The notes beneath the pieces were generated by a model. That model ran no database searches. It was not told where the DNA came from and worked only from the letters and a program-made list of their open reading frames with translations. From assembly GCA_958295945.1 (NCBI GenBank), contig OY282386.1, forward strand, positions 248,001 through 312,000: a stretch of DNA of 64,000 nucleotides. The letters are read 5' to 3'. Both the position numbers and the translations under genes were made by a program. Origin of the DNA: Candidatus Poribacteria bacterium (GTDB taxonomy: Bacteria; Poribacteria; WGA-4E; WGA-3G). Below, in pieces: positions 36,534 through 46,368 of this stretch (the first letter of the stretch is position 1; each line of letters begins with the position of its first letter).

Positions 36534-37547
36534 ATGAACTACACCCAAGTCTTGAATGAATTGGAAACACTAGTCAACGAAACTTTCGGCCTATGGGAAC
36601 ACAATCGTGTAGGATTCCAATGGAGACACTATACATGGAATCATACAATGCGTGTTCGTGCAATGAGCATGGAATTGGGTAGGCGTGAAGGCGGTGATAT
36701 GAAGCTACTTGAAGTCGCAGGGACGTTACACGATATTACAAAACGATATGATGGTGTAATCTTGACTGATGACAACGGGAAACGTATCTTAGATCACAAC
36801 GGATTTTGGCTAAACGAAACATTAACACCTGCTGGACAAAATGTAGTCACTGATCTATACAAGAAGCATAATCTACACGGTAAGGTTCACCATGAATCTG
36901 GTGCTGTGATTACTGAAAATATATTAGGTATGTATGACTTTGAACCTGAATTTGTTGAGGCAGCAACTGCAGTTGTTTTAGCACATTTGAAACCTATGAA
37001 CCTTACTGCTGAAAACTTCAAAATGTTGTATGGAAACATTGAAAATCAGATATTATATGATGCAGACACTATGGACCCGAATATCGGTTATACCGGTTTT
37101 TTCCGAAATATTCATATACATGCATATTTTGCTATCCAACGTGGTAGTTTCAATTTAGAAGAGTATGTACGAAATCTGCCTCGTTGGATAAATTCCAAAC
37201 AGGCATTTGTTGATAAACTACTTACTGAATCTGCTCGTGAAGTTGCACAAGCAAGACAGGATCGGAATCAACAACTCTTTAGTCTGATGGTCGGTGAATT
37301 AGACGACATGGAGATAAACCGGAAATACGGATTACTCGGTATTATTGAGTATTTTGTTAGCGAGACAGACGACCCACATTTCATGAATCAACTTAATTAC
37401 ATGAAAGATGAATGGTTGCCTCAACGACAACAGTGGATTGCTGAAGAGGAGAAAAGCGAATCAGAACGTGAACGAGCGCAATCAGCCGTCAACAGAGTTG
37501 AAGATTTCCTAACATTACTTGAACAGGAAGGAAAAGGAGAAATATAA
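36534..37547 (+). CDS. HD-domain phosphohydrolase
   Basis: 337 residues. The metal-binding HD region is HYTWNHTMRVRAMSMELG (first His pair), then VAGTLHDITKRYDG (HD at about 66-67), then HHESGAVITENIL and YDADTMDPN (distal Asp). This order H...HD...D is the HD superfamily. The C-terminal 100 residues are a helical, charged tail. The substrate could be a nucleotide or phosphate ester. It is in a row with truA and a dioxygenase, the next gene starting 12 bp on. Confidence 0.8.
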   Translation: MNYTQVLNELETLVNETFGLWEHNRVGFQWRHYTWNHTMRVRAMSMELGRREGGDMKLLEVAGTLHDITKRYDGVILTDDNGKRILDHNGFWLNETLTPAGQNVVTDLYKKHNLHGKVHHESGAVITENILGMYDFEPEFVEAATAVVLAHLKPMNLTAENFKMLYGNIENQILYDADTMDPNIGYTGFFRNIHIHAYFAIQRGSFNLEEYVRNLPRWINSKQAFVDKLLTESAREVAQARQDRNQQLFSLMVGELDDMEINRKYGLLGIIEYFVSETDDPHFMNQLNYMKDEWLPQRQQWIAEEEKSESERERAQSAVNRVEDFLTLLEQEGKGEI

Positions 37548-37559
37548 GGAGAGCATTAT

Positions 37560-38435
37560 ATGAACTCACCGGCACTTGACCAACCGAGAGAAGTTGATAC
37601 AACACCAATAGCCATTCCTTATCCAGAGGGGTTGTATAATTTTGATACAGTTGCAAATAGTATATCTGGCAGTTTTTCATCAGTATCTGATACAGAGATT
37701 CAATACTTTCATGATCATGGGTATCTCGTAATAGATGATGCCTTCACTCATGATGAAATCCAAGATGCGTTAGATGGTATGGTCTATCTGATGGATGGCA
37801 ATAATCCTGACTTTCGCGCAATCCAATATGAACCGAAATTGGCAAAGCAGAAGGATGAAATGGATACGGATGAACGTCGTGATGCGGTTAGAAAGATATT
37901 CAGTTTTGTAAACCATGAACCACGTTTGAACGCATTAGCGGCACATGCAGGACTTCTCGGAGTGTTGCAACGTTTAATGGAAGATACACCCGTACTCTTT
38001 CAAGATATGGCATTGGTTAAACCAAAGTTCTTCGGTTCTGAAAAACCGTGGCATCAAGATTGTGCTTATTTCAACCTTGAAGAAGGAACAACAGTTGTCG
38101 GTGTGTGGATTGCATTGGATGAAGCCACTGCTGAAAATGGATGTATGCATATAATCCCTGGTTCACACAATGAAGGACCGATGATACACTTCAAACGGAG
38201 AGATTGGCAAATATGTGATACTCACGTTCCTATTGCCCGCGATACGATGGTTCCGTTACAACCGGGAGGCTGTCTATTTTGGCACGGATTGCTTCATCAT
38301 GGAAGTCCTGTTAATCAATCTCCACACAGACGAAGAGCACTCCAGTTTCATTACAAACCCGCAAGTAGCGGAGACATTTCAACGCAAGATCGGATGGATG
38401 TATTTGGTAGTGAGGGGAAAGATGTAGAATGTTAA
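37560..38435 (+). CDS. Phytanoyl-CoA dioxygenase (PhyH) family protein, copy 2
   Basis: 291 residues, with AAGGAGAG before the ATG. The Fe-binding HxD is in PWHQDCAY (H165, D167). The distal histidine is H246 or H247 in LLHHGSP, and the 2-oxoglutarate Arg lies in HRRRA (about 257-259). An N-terminal extension of about 45 residues precedes the core. It is more distant from copy 1 than the shared motifs suggest. Substrate unknown. It ends at a strong terminator facing a minus-strand oxidoreductase. Confidence 0.88.
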   Translation: MNSPALDQPREVDTTPIAIPYPEGLYNFDTVANSISGSFSSVSDTEIQYFHDHGYLVIDDAFTHDEIQDALDGMVYLMDGNNPDFRAIQYEPKLAKQKDEMDTDERRDAVRKIFSFVNHEPRLNALAAHAGLLGVLQRLMEDTPVLFQDMALVKPKFFGSEKPWHQDCAYFNLEEGTTVVGVWIALDEATAENGCMHIIPGSHNEGPMIHFKRRDWQICDTHVPIARDTMVPLQPGGCLFWHGLLHHGSPVNQSPHRRRALQFHYKPASSGDISTQDRMDVFGSEGKDVEC

Positions 38436-38457
38436 AAGGGTGGAATAATCCACCCTT
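38436..38457. terminator. Terminator between convergent genes
   Basis: AAGGGTGGA (38436-38444), loop ATAA, TCCACCCTT (38449-38457): nine pairs, lying directly after the dioxygenase gene. Confidence 0.75.
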
Positions 38458-38494
38458 ATAGTAATTTCAAGATATTTAATGAAATTAGGTCCTA

Positions 38495-39544
38495 TTACTT
38501 TTGCTCTGGGAACGGAGCGCGTATATCATAACGTCCCTCTTTAAACACAGGTAATTTTCCACCTTCAACTAAGAGATCAAGCGGATTAGGACGCGTTGTG
38601 AGTGGAAAGGTGACAACCCCTTGAAGACGGACAGATTCATAAAATGCCATAAGGATTTCAATTGTGCAGAGTCCATGTCTACCGGCATTGCGATGCTCAT
38701 CTATATCACCTTCAATCCATGCTAACATCTCAGAGAACTGATTAGGTTCGCTTTGTCGAGGTTTGATTGTCTGCCAACCTGAAACTTTACTGTTTAAGAG
38801 TTCAATCGTTCCACCTTCACCACGACGTAGTTGTCCATCATCACCATAAACTGCATCACCACGTAAACCAGGACCTGGAAGATCACTTTCATAAATTCCA
38901 CGGATTCCACCTTCAAAACAGATCTCAGCCATACAAAGGTCTTCAGTGCGAACTCGACGTTCCCAACGGTCGGTTTTTCGTTCCACTTGGCCAATGAGCC
39001 ATTGTGGATCAGGGTCTCCAAGAATAAATCGCATCTCATCAATTTCATGAGTTCCACGATTTAACAGACCATGTCCATCACGTCGTAGCATAGTTTGGGG
39101 TTGTCCGATCGCGCCTTCTTCTATTAGTCTACGTGCTTCGCAATTCTGAGAACTGAAACGACGTTGATGTCCAACAACCAACTTTGTTCCGTTTTTATCA
39201 CAAACATCCATCATGTCTTGTGCATCACCGACAGATGCAGCCATCGGTTTTTCGGTTATGACACCAATCACACCGTTTTCTGCTGCTGCGATTGTGGGTT
39301 CTGCCCGAACGCTCTGCCATGTTGTGATACTAACAATATCAAGTTCTTCCTTTTGACACATTTCTTCAAAATCTGTATAGTGTGTTCTAAGAGAGAATTC
39401 ATCTGCAAATTTGGCAGCAGATTCCGCACTGATATCAGAAGCGGTTACGACTTCTACATTATCATAACCGTTCCAACTCCTTGCATGCGCGCGACCCATA
39501 CCTCCACAGCCGATTACACCAACACGATATGTTTTTTCTGCCAT
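38495..39544 (-). CDS. Gfo/Idh/MocA family NAD(P)-dependent oxidoreductase, copy 2
   Basis: 349 residues preceded by GAGGT. The Rossmann motif is GVIGCGGMGRAHARSW and the catalytic EKP is in VITEKPMAAS. A GHGLLNRGTHEIDEMRF stretch carries the active-site histidine region. It is probably a sugar or cyclitol dehydrogenase. It has no partner on its strand and faces away from the solenoid gene. Confidence 0.88.
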   Translation of the reverse strand: MAEKTYRVGVIGCGGMGRAHARSWNGYDNVEVVTASDISAESAAKFADEFSLRTHYTDFEEMCQKEELDIVSITTWQSVRAEPTIAAAENGVIGVITEKPMAASVGDAQDMMDVCDKNGTKLVVGHQRRFSSQNCEARRLIEEGAIGQPQTMLRRDGHGLLNRGTHEIDEMRFILGDPDPQWLIGQVERKTDRWERRVRTEDLCMAEICFEGGIRGIYESDLPGPGLRGDAVYGDDGQLRRGEGGTIELLNSKVSGWQTIKPRQSEPNQFSEMLAWIEGDIDEHRNAGRHGLCTIEILMAFYESVRLQGVVTFPLTTRPNPLDLLVEGGKLPVFKEGRYDIRAPFPEQK

Positions 39545-39722
39545 CTGTATAACCTCAAAAATGAAAAAGATGTTAAAATGTTAACCAAAGTGTATCAAAA
39601 ATTGTAATGCATTTCAATGTATTTCTTTGATATAATAACTCAACTTACTACTTATATAGCATAATCTGTTAGATTGTGTATCTTAGTACGTAAACTGATC
39701 TTTACACAAAAGGAGATATAAA

Positions 39723-40499
39723 ATGAATTGCAAACAAAAGTTAGTCTATATGCTCATCGGAAGTTTATTCACACTTGCAGGATACTTTTTGGCAACCGTA
39801 ATCAACACACAAACACCCAACGCACACGCACAAGAAAAAAACAACGTCTTTGATAAAATCGTTTGTAAAGAATTAGAGGTTGTCAATGATACAGGGAAAA
39901 AGTTGTTACGAATGGGGGAAACCTTTGCGGGAGGCGGATTTATTTTAGTCTATAATAAAGAGGAGATGGCAATAGCTGGAATGGATAGTATTGATAACGG
40001 AGGAGGGACTATAGTTGTCGGTACCAAAGAGGGAAAAGTAACAGTAGCGATGCGAGCAACAACCCCTATCGGAGGTGGGGGTGACATTGAAGTCAATAAC
40101 TTTGATGGAAGCAGAGGTGCTACAATAAGCGTTGATGCTGGTGGCGGGATAATACAAGTCTATGATTGTATCAAAGGTGCGAGAAGGGTCGGCATCTGGG
40201 GAAAAGCAGACGTGGGAGGTGCCGGATTGGTCGCAGTCTACGGTGATAATCAACGGAATCCAGTTGTTGTAATGCGGAAATCCATAGTGGCTGGTGGTGG
40301 CGTAATAACAGTCGCAAACGAAGAAAATAAAGTCGCTGCTACAATGGGTGCCAATTTAGATAGCATAGGATATATGTCTGTACATGCAAAAGACGGAAAA
40401 ACACTTGTAAGCATAGAATCGAAAGCAGGTTTCCCAAACAATGGTCTAATCAACGTCTACAACCACAAAGGAGAATGGCATTCAATCAGTAAGGACTGA
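39723..40499 (+). CDS. Exported glycine-rich repeat protein, predicted beta-solenoid
   Basis: 258 residues with AAAGGAG upstream. A membrane segment at about 7-25 (LVYMLIGSLFTLAGYFLA) serves as signal or anchor, followed by AHAQ. From about 66 the sequence consists of about eight repeats of 22-26 residues with consensus GGG-x-I-x-V-x-N-x-x-G-K-x-x-A-x-M. That pattern suits a right-handed beta-solenoid. No cysteine network or catalytic residue is seen. I do not recognise a named family. It may be a surface or stalk protein. Confidence 0.7.
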   Translation: MNCKQKLVYMLIGSLFTLAGYFLATVINTQTPNAHAQEKNNVFDKIVCKELEVVNDTGKKLLRMGETFAGGGFILVYNKEEMAIAGMDSIDNGGGTIVVGTKEGKVTVAMRATTPIGGGGDIEVNNFDGSRGATISVDAGGGIIQVYDCIKGARRVGIWGKADVGGAGLVAVYGDNQRNPVVVMRKSIVAGGGVITVANEENKVAATMGANLDSIGYMSVHAKDGKTLVSIESKAGFPNNGLINVYNHKGEWHSISKD

Positions 40500-40526
40500 T
40501 TGTTCCAAACAAAAAAAATGTAAAAC

Positions 40527-40556
40527 TTGGTAATAGGTAGCAACTTAGGTTATAAT
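40527..40556 (+). promoter_or_regulatory. Possible promoter upstream of murA
   Basis: TTGGTA (40527-40532), 18-bp spacer, TATAAT (40551-40556), about 177 bp before the murA start. The -10 is consensus and the -35 is weak. Nothing else is seen in 40500-40732. Confidence 0.3.
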
Positions 40557-40732
40557 AGATTAATAGAAATTACATGTGTCTAATTTAATACAACCTATAA
40601 CAAGCATTTTTCCCTGTATACTTTTATTTGTAACAACCTTATAATTGGCATCGTTTATGCAAGAGATAAAGTAACTGACGCAAACCTTTGCAAAAAATTT
40701 TAGATAATATAAGGACATAGTAAGGAGAAAAA

Positions 40733-42004
40733 ATGCAAAAATTCATAATCAACGGCGGAACCAGACTTGAAGGCACTGTTAAGATAAGTGGTTCAAAAAA
40801 TGCAGTTCTTCCGATTGCTGTAGCAGCAGCAATTCTCGGTGATGGCATCAGTGTGTTGCACAACGTGCCAAATCTCACAGATGTAAAAACACTCAGTGCC
40901 GTGCTTGAAGGTCTTGGCGCATCTATCACACGAAAAAACGGTTCTCTTTATATTGAACCAATTAACCGAATAGAGTACGAAGCCCCCTATGATCTTGTGC
41001 GAAAGATGCGAGCATCTATCTATGTATTGGGACCACTGGTTGCAAAGTTAGGAAGGGCAAAAGTCTCTTTTCCAGGTGGTTGTGCTATCGGTCCTCGTCC
41101 TGTTGATTTACATATACGTGGTTTAGAGGGTTTAGGGGCAGATGTAGATGTCAAAAAAGGATACATATATGCACAGGCCGACAAGTTACTTGGTTGTGAT
41201 ATGAATTTGACTGGACAACATGGCCCAAGTGTCGGAGCAACAGCAAATGTTATGATGGCTGCTGTGTTGGCTGAGGGTACAACAATAATACGAGGTGCAG
41301 CTCGTGAACCTCACATAACTGATCTCGCTACATTTTTGAATGCAATGGGAGCGAAAATTGAAGGAATCGGCACTTCTAAATTGACAATTCAAGGCGTTAA
41401 ACAATTACATGGTACTGAGCACACAGTGATTTCTGATGATATTGAAGCAGGCACTTTTATGGTCGCTGGAGCAATTACAAATGGTGATGTTTTTGTAGAA
41501 GGAATTACGCAAAAGCAAATTCCTGCTATATCTGAAAAACTCATTGAAACGGGTGTGCAATTAGATTGGAACGAAACGGGTGTGCGAGTTACAACACCAA
41601 ATCAACTCAAAGCTGCTGATGTGAAAACAGTACCATTTCCAGGTTTTCCAACTGATATGCAGGCACAGATTATGGGACTACTCAGTCTTGCGTCAGGTAA
41701 GAGTACCATTACGGAGAATGTTCATACTGATCGCTTCATTCACGCTGCAGAACTCAACCGAATGGGAGCGGATATTAGACTTGAGGGTCGTAAAGCGATA
41801 ATCAACGGTGTATCATATCTCAGTGGTGCACCAGTGATGGCATCAGATCTGCGTGCAGGTGCTGTGCTTGTTGTTGCTGGATTGGCAGCTTCAGGAGAAA
41901 CTGTTGTTTCCCGGATCTATCATATTGATAGAGGATACGAAGTAATTGAGAATAAACTTAAAAACCTTGGTGCCGATATTGTTAGAGAAAATGATGATGT
42001 GTGA
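40733..42004 (+). CDS. murA: UDP-N-acetylglucosamine 1-carboxyvinyltransferase
   Basis: First committed step of peptidoglycan synthesis: transfers enolpyruvate from PEP to UDP-GlcNAc. 423 residues, AAGGAG upstream. The PEP-binding K22 is in SGSKNA. The catalytic cysteine C117 is in FPGGCAIGPRPVDLH, so the enzyme is of the fosfomycin-sensitive Cys type. The late FPTDMQAQ and RIYHIDRGYE motifs are intact. It is followed by hisD after 32 bp, an unusual neighbour. Confidence 0.96.
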   Translation: MQKFIINGGTRLEGTVKISGSKNAVLPIAVAAAILGDGISVLHNVPNLTDVKTLSAVLEGLGASITRKNGSLYIEPINRIEYEAPYDLVRKMRASIYVLGPLVAKLGRAKVSFPGGCAIGPRPVDLHIRGLEGLGADVDVKKGYIYAQADKLLGCDMNLTGQHGPSVGATANVMMAAVLAEGTTIIRGAAREPHITDLATFLNAMGAKIEGIGTSKLTIQGVKQLHGTEHTVISDDIEAGTFMVAGAITNGDVFVEGITQKQIPAISEKLIETGVQLDWNETGVRVTTPNQLKAADVKTVPFPGFPTDMQAQIMGLLSLASGKSTITENVHTDRFIHAAELNRMGADIRLEGRKAIINGVSYLSGAPVMASDLRAGAVLVVAGLAASGETVVSRIYHIDRGYEVIENKLKNLGADIVRENDDV

Positions 42005-42036
42005 AATCAAGTAAGGTCAATGAGGCATAGTCTGAC

Positions 42037-43335
42037 ATGTTGCGAATTCTAAATATAGATACACCAGAGAGTACTTCCTTTCTCTCAAAACTAAATGATC
42101 GTGGAAAGTTTAAGGATGAAAACATCCTGAGAACTGTGCGAAAAACAATTAGTGAAGTAATTGATGAAGGTGATAAAGCTGTTGCGCGATACACTCGTAA
42201 ATATGATGCACCACGTTTATCAACGAAAGGGTTAAAGGTACAGCCTCGTGAATTTAAACAAGCCTATTCCGATGTCAAATCGGATTATATAGATGCAATT
42301 GTCCATGCGAAGGAAAATATAGAAAGTTTCCATCAGAAGCAGATGCAATCATCTTGGTTATCCACAGAGGAAGATGGGGTTTTGTTAGGACACCTTATTC
42401 GTCCATTAAAACGGGTGGGTGCTTGCGTTCCTTCTGTCAGTCAACTCTTGGTCTCGTCATTACTTATGAGCGTCATACCTGCTACCGTAGCAGGTGTAGA
42501 AGAGATTGCAATATGTATGGGACCGATGCGGAATCGTCATATCGATCCACACATGCTGGTCGCTGCAGCAGAATGTGGTATTGATGAGATTTATAAATGC
42601 GGTGGTGCTCAGGCAGTTGCTGCAATGGCTTATGGGACAGAGACAATTCCAGCAGTGGATAAAATCGTTGGACCCGGCAACTTGTTTGTTCAGATGGCTA
42701 AAAAAGAGGTCTTTGGTCATGTAGGAATTGATAAATTGGCTGGACCGAGTGAAATCCTGGTCATTGCTGATAGCACTGCTGACCCAGATTTTGTCGCTGC
42801 GGATTTAATATCGCAAGCCGAACACGGTGCAGAGTGTTCTGCAGTTTTAATCACTACATCACGTGGATATGCTGAGCAAGTTAAAGGAGCAATAGAACTT
42901 CAAGCACAGACGCTCTCAAGACAATATGAATTGGTGAAAGCATTTGAAAATTATGGTGTTGCCATTTTAGTAAATGATATAGAAGAAGCTATGGATATTA
43001 CGAATAAAATTGCCCCTGAACACGTTGAACTGCACATCGAAAATCCATTTGAGTGGATAGGTTACATTCGGAATGCTGGGGCGATATTTATTGGTCCCTA
43101 CTCACCCGAAGCGGTCGGAGATTATATTGCCGGTCCTAATCACATACTTCCAACTGGCTCTGCAGCTCGTTACGCCTCTTCATTGAGTGTGGATGACTTT
43201 TTGAAAAAAACCAGTCTCATTTCATATACAAAAACAGCATTAGACAAAGTTACACCAGATGTAGTAAAACTTGCTGAAGTAGAGGGATTAGACGGCCATG
43301 CTGCTGCCATGAAAATTAGATTTGAAGATGATTGA
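42037..43335 (+). CDS. hisD: Histidinol dehydrogenase
   Basis: Last two oxidation steps of histidine synthesis (histidinol to histidine) with NAD and zinc. 432 residues with the expected layout: PGNLFVQMAKKEVFG, IDKLAGPSE, DLISQAEHGAE, and APEHVELH with the catalytic Glu-His pair. Length is standard. No other his gene is in the window, so the gene lies outside a his operon. It is likely translated with murA. Confidence 0.95.
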   Translation: MLRILNIDTPESTSFLSKLNDRGKFKDENILRTVRKTISEVIDEGDKAVARYTRKYDAPRLSTKGLKVQPREFKQAYSDVKSDYIDAIVHAKENIESFHQKQMQSSWLSTEEDGVLLGHLIRPLKRVGACVPSVSQLLVSSLLMSVIPATVAGVEEIAICMGPMRNRHIDPHMLVAAAECGIDEIYKCGGAQAVAAMAYGTETIPAVDKIVGPGNLFVQMAKKEVFGHVGIDKLAGPSEILVIADSTADPDFVAADLISQAEHGAECSAVLITTSRGYAEQVKGAIELQAQTLSRQYELVKAFENYGVAILVNDIEEAMDITNKIAPEHVELHIENPFEWIGYIRNAGAIFIGPYSPEAVGDYIAGPNHILPTGSAARYASSLSVDDFLKKTSLISYTKTALDKVTPDVVKLAEVEGLDGHAAAMKIRFEDD

Positions 43336-43407
43336 TTAATTGCCTCTTGCAATATTTTCACTGTTTTTTCTTGCAACACAGAATCCTCTTAATGAAAGCA
43401 CGACACA

Positions 43408-44079
43408 ATGTATAATAATCTTTTATTTTCAAAGAACGTCAAACCCATATCAACATTTTCCATTGTAGGATATGATCCTGATAATGGAGATTTAGGTGTC
43501 GCAGTTCAATCAAAGTTTTTTGCAGTCGGAGCAGTAGTGCCTTGGGCGGAAGCAGGTGTTGGGGCAATTGCAACGCAATCTTGGGCAAATACAACCTATG
43601 GTCCCAGAGGGTTACAGTTGCTAAAGATTGGACTGTCTGCAGAACAGACTTTGGAACATTTGATTAAAGATGATAATGGAAGAGAATCAAGGCAAGTTGG
43701 CATCGTAGATTCATCCGGTAATGTTACACACTTCACTGGGAAAGAATGCAATGAATGGGCAGGTGCATTATCAGGTAAGCATTATACTGCACAAGGTAAT
43801 ATTCTTACAGGTGAAGATGTTGTGAAAGCAATGGGAAAATCCTTTGAAGAGGCAGATGGTGAATTGGCAGACAAACTCTTAAATGCCCTTGTGTCAGGAC
43901 AAGAAAAAGGTGGAGACAAACGGGGTCAACAATCCGCTGCACTCCTTGTTGTGCGAAAAAACGGTGGGTATGGTGGTTTCAATGATCGATATATTGACAT
44001 ACGAGTTGACGATGCTGCTAAACCTATAGAAGAACTGCAACGTCTCTTAAATATACATAAACAATTTTTCTCACGTTGA
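43408..44079 (+). CDS. DUF1028 family protein (Ntn-hydrolase-like)
   Basis: 223 residues. The DUF1028 hallmark STFSIVGYDPDNGDLGVAVQ follows a 13-residue N-terminal extension, then KFFAVGAVVPWAEAGVGAIATQ, and RGQQSAALLV near residue 170. The family is predicted to belong to the Ntn-hydrolase fold, with unclear substrate. The extension suggests the true start may be downstream, or that it is processed. No good ribosome site is seen. Confidence 0.85.
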   Translation: MYNNLLFSKNVKPISTFSIVGYDPDNGDLGVAVQSKFFAVGAVVPWAEAGVGAIATQSWANTTYGPRGLQLLKIGLSAEQTLEHLIKDDNGRESRQVGIVDSSGNVTHFTGKECNEWAGALSGKHYTAQGNILTGEDVVKAMGKSFEEADGELADKLLNALVSGQEKGGDKRGQQSAALLVVRKNGGYGGFNDRYIDIRVDDAAKPIEELQRLLNIHKQFFSR

Positions 44080-44194
44080 CCCTACACCGTACTAAATTGG
44101 ATAATAGACCTTCTATTTATTCTTGAAAATCGGTTCCATAATCCTTTAGGATTTGGTTAATATCCCTGAATTTATCGATAAAAAGAATAAAAGA

Positions 44195-44236
44195 AAAAGA
44201 TAATGCCTCGTAATCTTGCGAGGTATTGTCTTTTTA
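44195..44236 (+). terminator. Rho-independent terminator after the DUF1028 gene
   Basis: AAAAAGATAATGCCTCG pairs with CGAGGTATTGTCTTTTT (with G-U pairs), loop about TAATCTTG, ending in a T-run near 44235. The rest of 44080-44452 is AT-rich without a gene. Confidence 0.8.
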
Positions 44237-44452
44237 AAATACCTCAATTTGCATATCCATTAAATTGTTCTTCTGATAAATGGTGGCAGTCCTAACTCCA
44301 TTTTATGTTACTGGTTTGGCTAAAAATTGAATGGGAATTTACTTTTTTCTAAAAATATGGTATTATCCTATTCGTTGTACCTTCAAGCATAAGTAAAGTC
44401 CACAAAAAACCTAAAATCCATTGACTTATACACAATAAATTTGAGGGAATAA

Positions 44453-45805
44453 ATGTTAAAACGAAAACAGTTCATTGCTGCAGTTTTAGTCTGTTGTATA
44501 TTCATTGCCGCAATTTTAGCATCAATTTTTGTGTTAAAACTATCAAAATCGTTCAATGATATCCTTCCAATTGGCAAGTCTTTAGCAAGCTTTCAAAAAT
44601 TTCATGTCATTGCACACGATTTAGATGAAATGAAGGATCTTCAGGCAGAATCTAAGGCACAATTGGGGGATGGGATGCGTTTAGCAGATTGGAACGATAT
44701 TGTTGCATTTTATGAGTCCGGTGGTTCATTAGATGAATTCATCAAGGGGCTAAAGATGTCAATCAGGGAAGATATGCTTAATATTTTTAATACCATAAAG
44801 AGGAATTCAGAACGCAGTATTCAGGACAATGAGCAGCTACTTCCTTATGCACCTGGTTCTGGTTATCGGATATCATTTTTTGGAGGACCAAGATTACAAG
44901 GTTCAAACAGACATTACTTTGTTGCAAGACATGATCATATTAAGCCACCCGGTTTCTTAGACCATGACCACCTAAATAATTATCTGTTAACGGTCGGGTC
45001 ATGGTTTGCACAAGGTGGATTTGCACTATGTTATGGAGAATTGGACGAGAATGCGAAAGGTAATTCTTTAGCAAGTTATGATAATTTCCATGTCATTGGA
45101 CATTCGTTGAACGAAATGGAGGATCACAATGCTGAGTGTATAGCACAATTGGGAGAAGATGTACGTTTAGCTGATTGGAGCGACATCCTTGAATATAGTG
45201 ATGCTGGTGGTGACTTAACAGATTTTATTATCGGACTAAAGATGTCGCTGAGAGATGATATGAAAGCAATGTTTGACATTTTGCAAAGAAGTGTTGAAAA
45301 CGTTGATCCTGAAGTAGATCAACTTCAACCACCCGACTTACTTGACAACCAATATCACATTTCAAAAGATGGCAACTTGAGATCGCAAGGAAATAGACAT
45401 TATGTCGTAGGTCGACATGACCACCTGAAACCAGACGACTTTTTCGAACATGATAACCTGAACAATTACCAGTTAACATTGGGTTCGTGGTTTGGTAGAG
45501 GAGGATATGCACTCTGTTATGGAAAACAATTAGATTTACCTATTCCTTTGAGTAAAGCATTGAAGTCTACGATGCCAATTGTAGCATACCTAATAGTTGG
45601 ATGTCTTATGTTGTTTGCTGGTTTCCTTTCTATACATATACTAAGAATACCGAATTGGTTAATTGGAAGGAATGCGGAAGTAATTAAGCAAAGTATTGAG
45701 ATGAAAAGGAATGAAATTGCAGGATTGGAGAAACTTCAAGCAAGTATCACAAAAGGAGAAGATGGTGAATCAGTTGACGATGTAGATACAGAATCAAATG
45801 AATAG
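44453..45805 (+). CDS. Membrane protein with two tandem 154-residue domains
   Basis: 450 residues with GAGGG before the ATG. A membrane segment lies at about 7-30 and another at about 374-397, with a coiled C-terminal tail (about 400-450). Between them are two homologous units, residues 43-196 and 205-358. Each has FHVI-x-H-x-L-x-EM, LADW-x-DI, LKMS-R-DM, R-H-D-H-x-KP and LNNY-L-T-x-GSWF-x-x-GG-x-ALCYG. The histidine-rich RHDH and DHDHLNNY blocks suggest metal binding. I do not recognise the family. Both units probably face one side of the membrane. Confidence 0.65.
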   Translation: MLKRKQFIAAVLVCCIFIAAILASIFVLKLSKSFNDILPIGKSLASFQKFHVIAHDLDEMKDLQAESKAQLGDGMRLADWNDIVAFYESGGSLDEFIKGLKMSIREDMLNIFNTIKRNSERSIQDNEQLLPYAPGSGYRISFFGGPRLQGSNRHYFVARHDHIKPPGFLDHDHLNNYLLTVGSWFAQGGFALCYGELDENAKGNSLASYDNFHVIGHSLNEMEDHNAECIAQLGEDVRLADWSDILEYSDAGGDLTDFIIGLKMSLRDDMKAMFDILQRSVENVDPEVDQLQPPDLLDNQYHISKDGNLRSQGNRHYVVGRHDHLKPDDFFEHDNLNNYQLTLGSWFGRGGYALCYGKQLDLPIPLSKALKSTMPIVAYLIVGCLMLFAGFLSIHILRIPNWLIGRNAEVIKQSIEMKRNEIAGLEKLQASITKGEDGESVDDVDTESNE

Positions 45806-45855
45806 AGAAGTGGAAAGCATCTGGCTGTGCGAGAGTAATTCAGCAATCTCTTCTC

Positions 45856-46368
45856 CTAATCTTTATATATGACAAGTGGGGGGCGGTCGAAATTTGTACG
45901 TATTTTATTTGCTGCTAACAGCACAGTAGGTATACGAATAATTCGGTGGGCAAGTCGTTTTCTGCCCGGAAAGTCGCTTATTATTAATCCTGTTAAGATT
46001 GTCAGCAACCCCTGTCCTGGCACACCAGGAACAGCAAGCAGTGCTCCAACGACTATAAGCATAAAACCAATCAAGTTTTTCAGTGTTGAAAACATCACAC
46101 GTAGTACAGGATTTTTTATTTGTCGTATCTGCTTTGCTTCATTGAAGTAGTCAGGTGGTAGATATGTTATCATGGCAGCACATCCTATAATGCTGAGTAC
46201 TAAACTTACTCCAGAAAATATCAAAAAAAATAACCAGTGATTAGCAATTAAGGTTAATAAAAACATAAACCAACCACTGATTACATTCCAACAAGATTTA
46301 AGAGTATTTATAACCCACAAAACATATAATCTCCTTTGACTTTCATCTGCGTGAAACGGCTCCACCAT
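45856..46368 (-). CDS. Small polytopic membrane protein (PGPGW-like)
   Basis: The 170-residue frame has three or four hydrophobic segments and the motif GVPGQGLLTILTGLIISDFPGRKRL, similar to the PGPGW/TIGR02611 family of envelope proteins. The ATG at 46368 overlaps the SDR gene by 26 bp. A TTG start within VLWVIN with AGGAG ten bases before it would avoid this, so the true N-terminus is unclear. It lies downstream of the SDR on the same strand. Confidence 0.6.
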   Translation of the reverse strand: MVEPFHADESQRRLYVLWVINTLKSCWNVISGWFMFLLTLIANHWLFFLIFSGVSLVLSIIGCAAMITYLPPDYFNEAKQIRQIKNPVLRVMFSTLKNLIGFMLIVVGALLAVPGVPGQGLLTILTGLIISDFPGRKRLAHRIIRIPTVLLAANKIRTNFDRPPLVIYKD

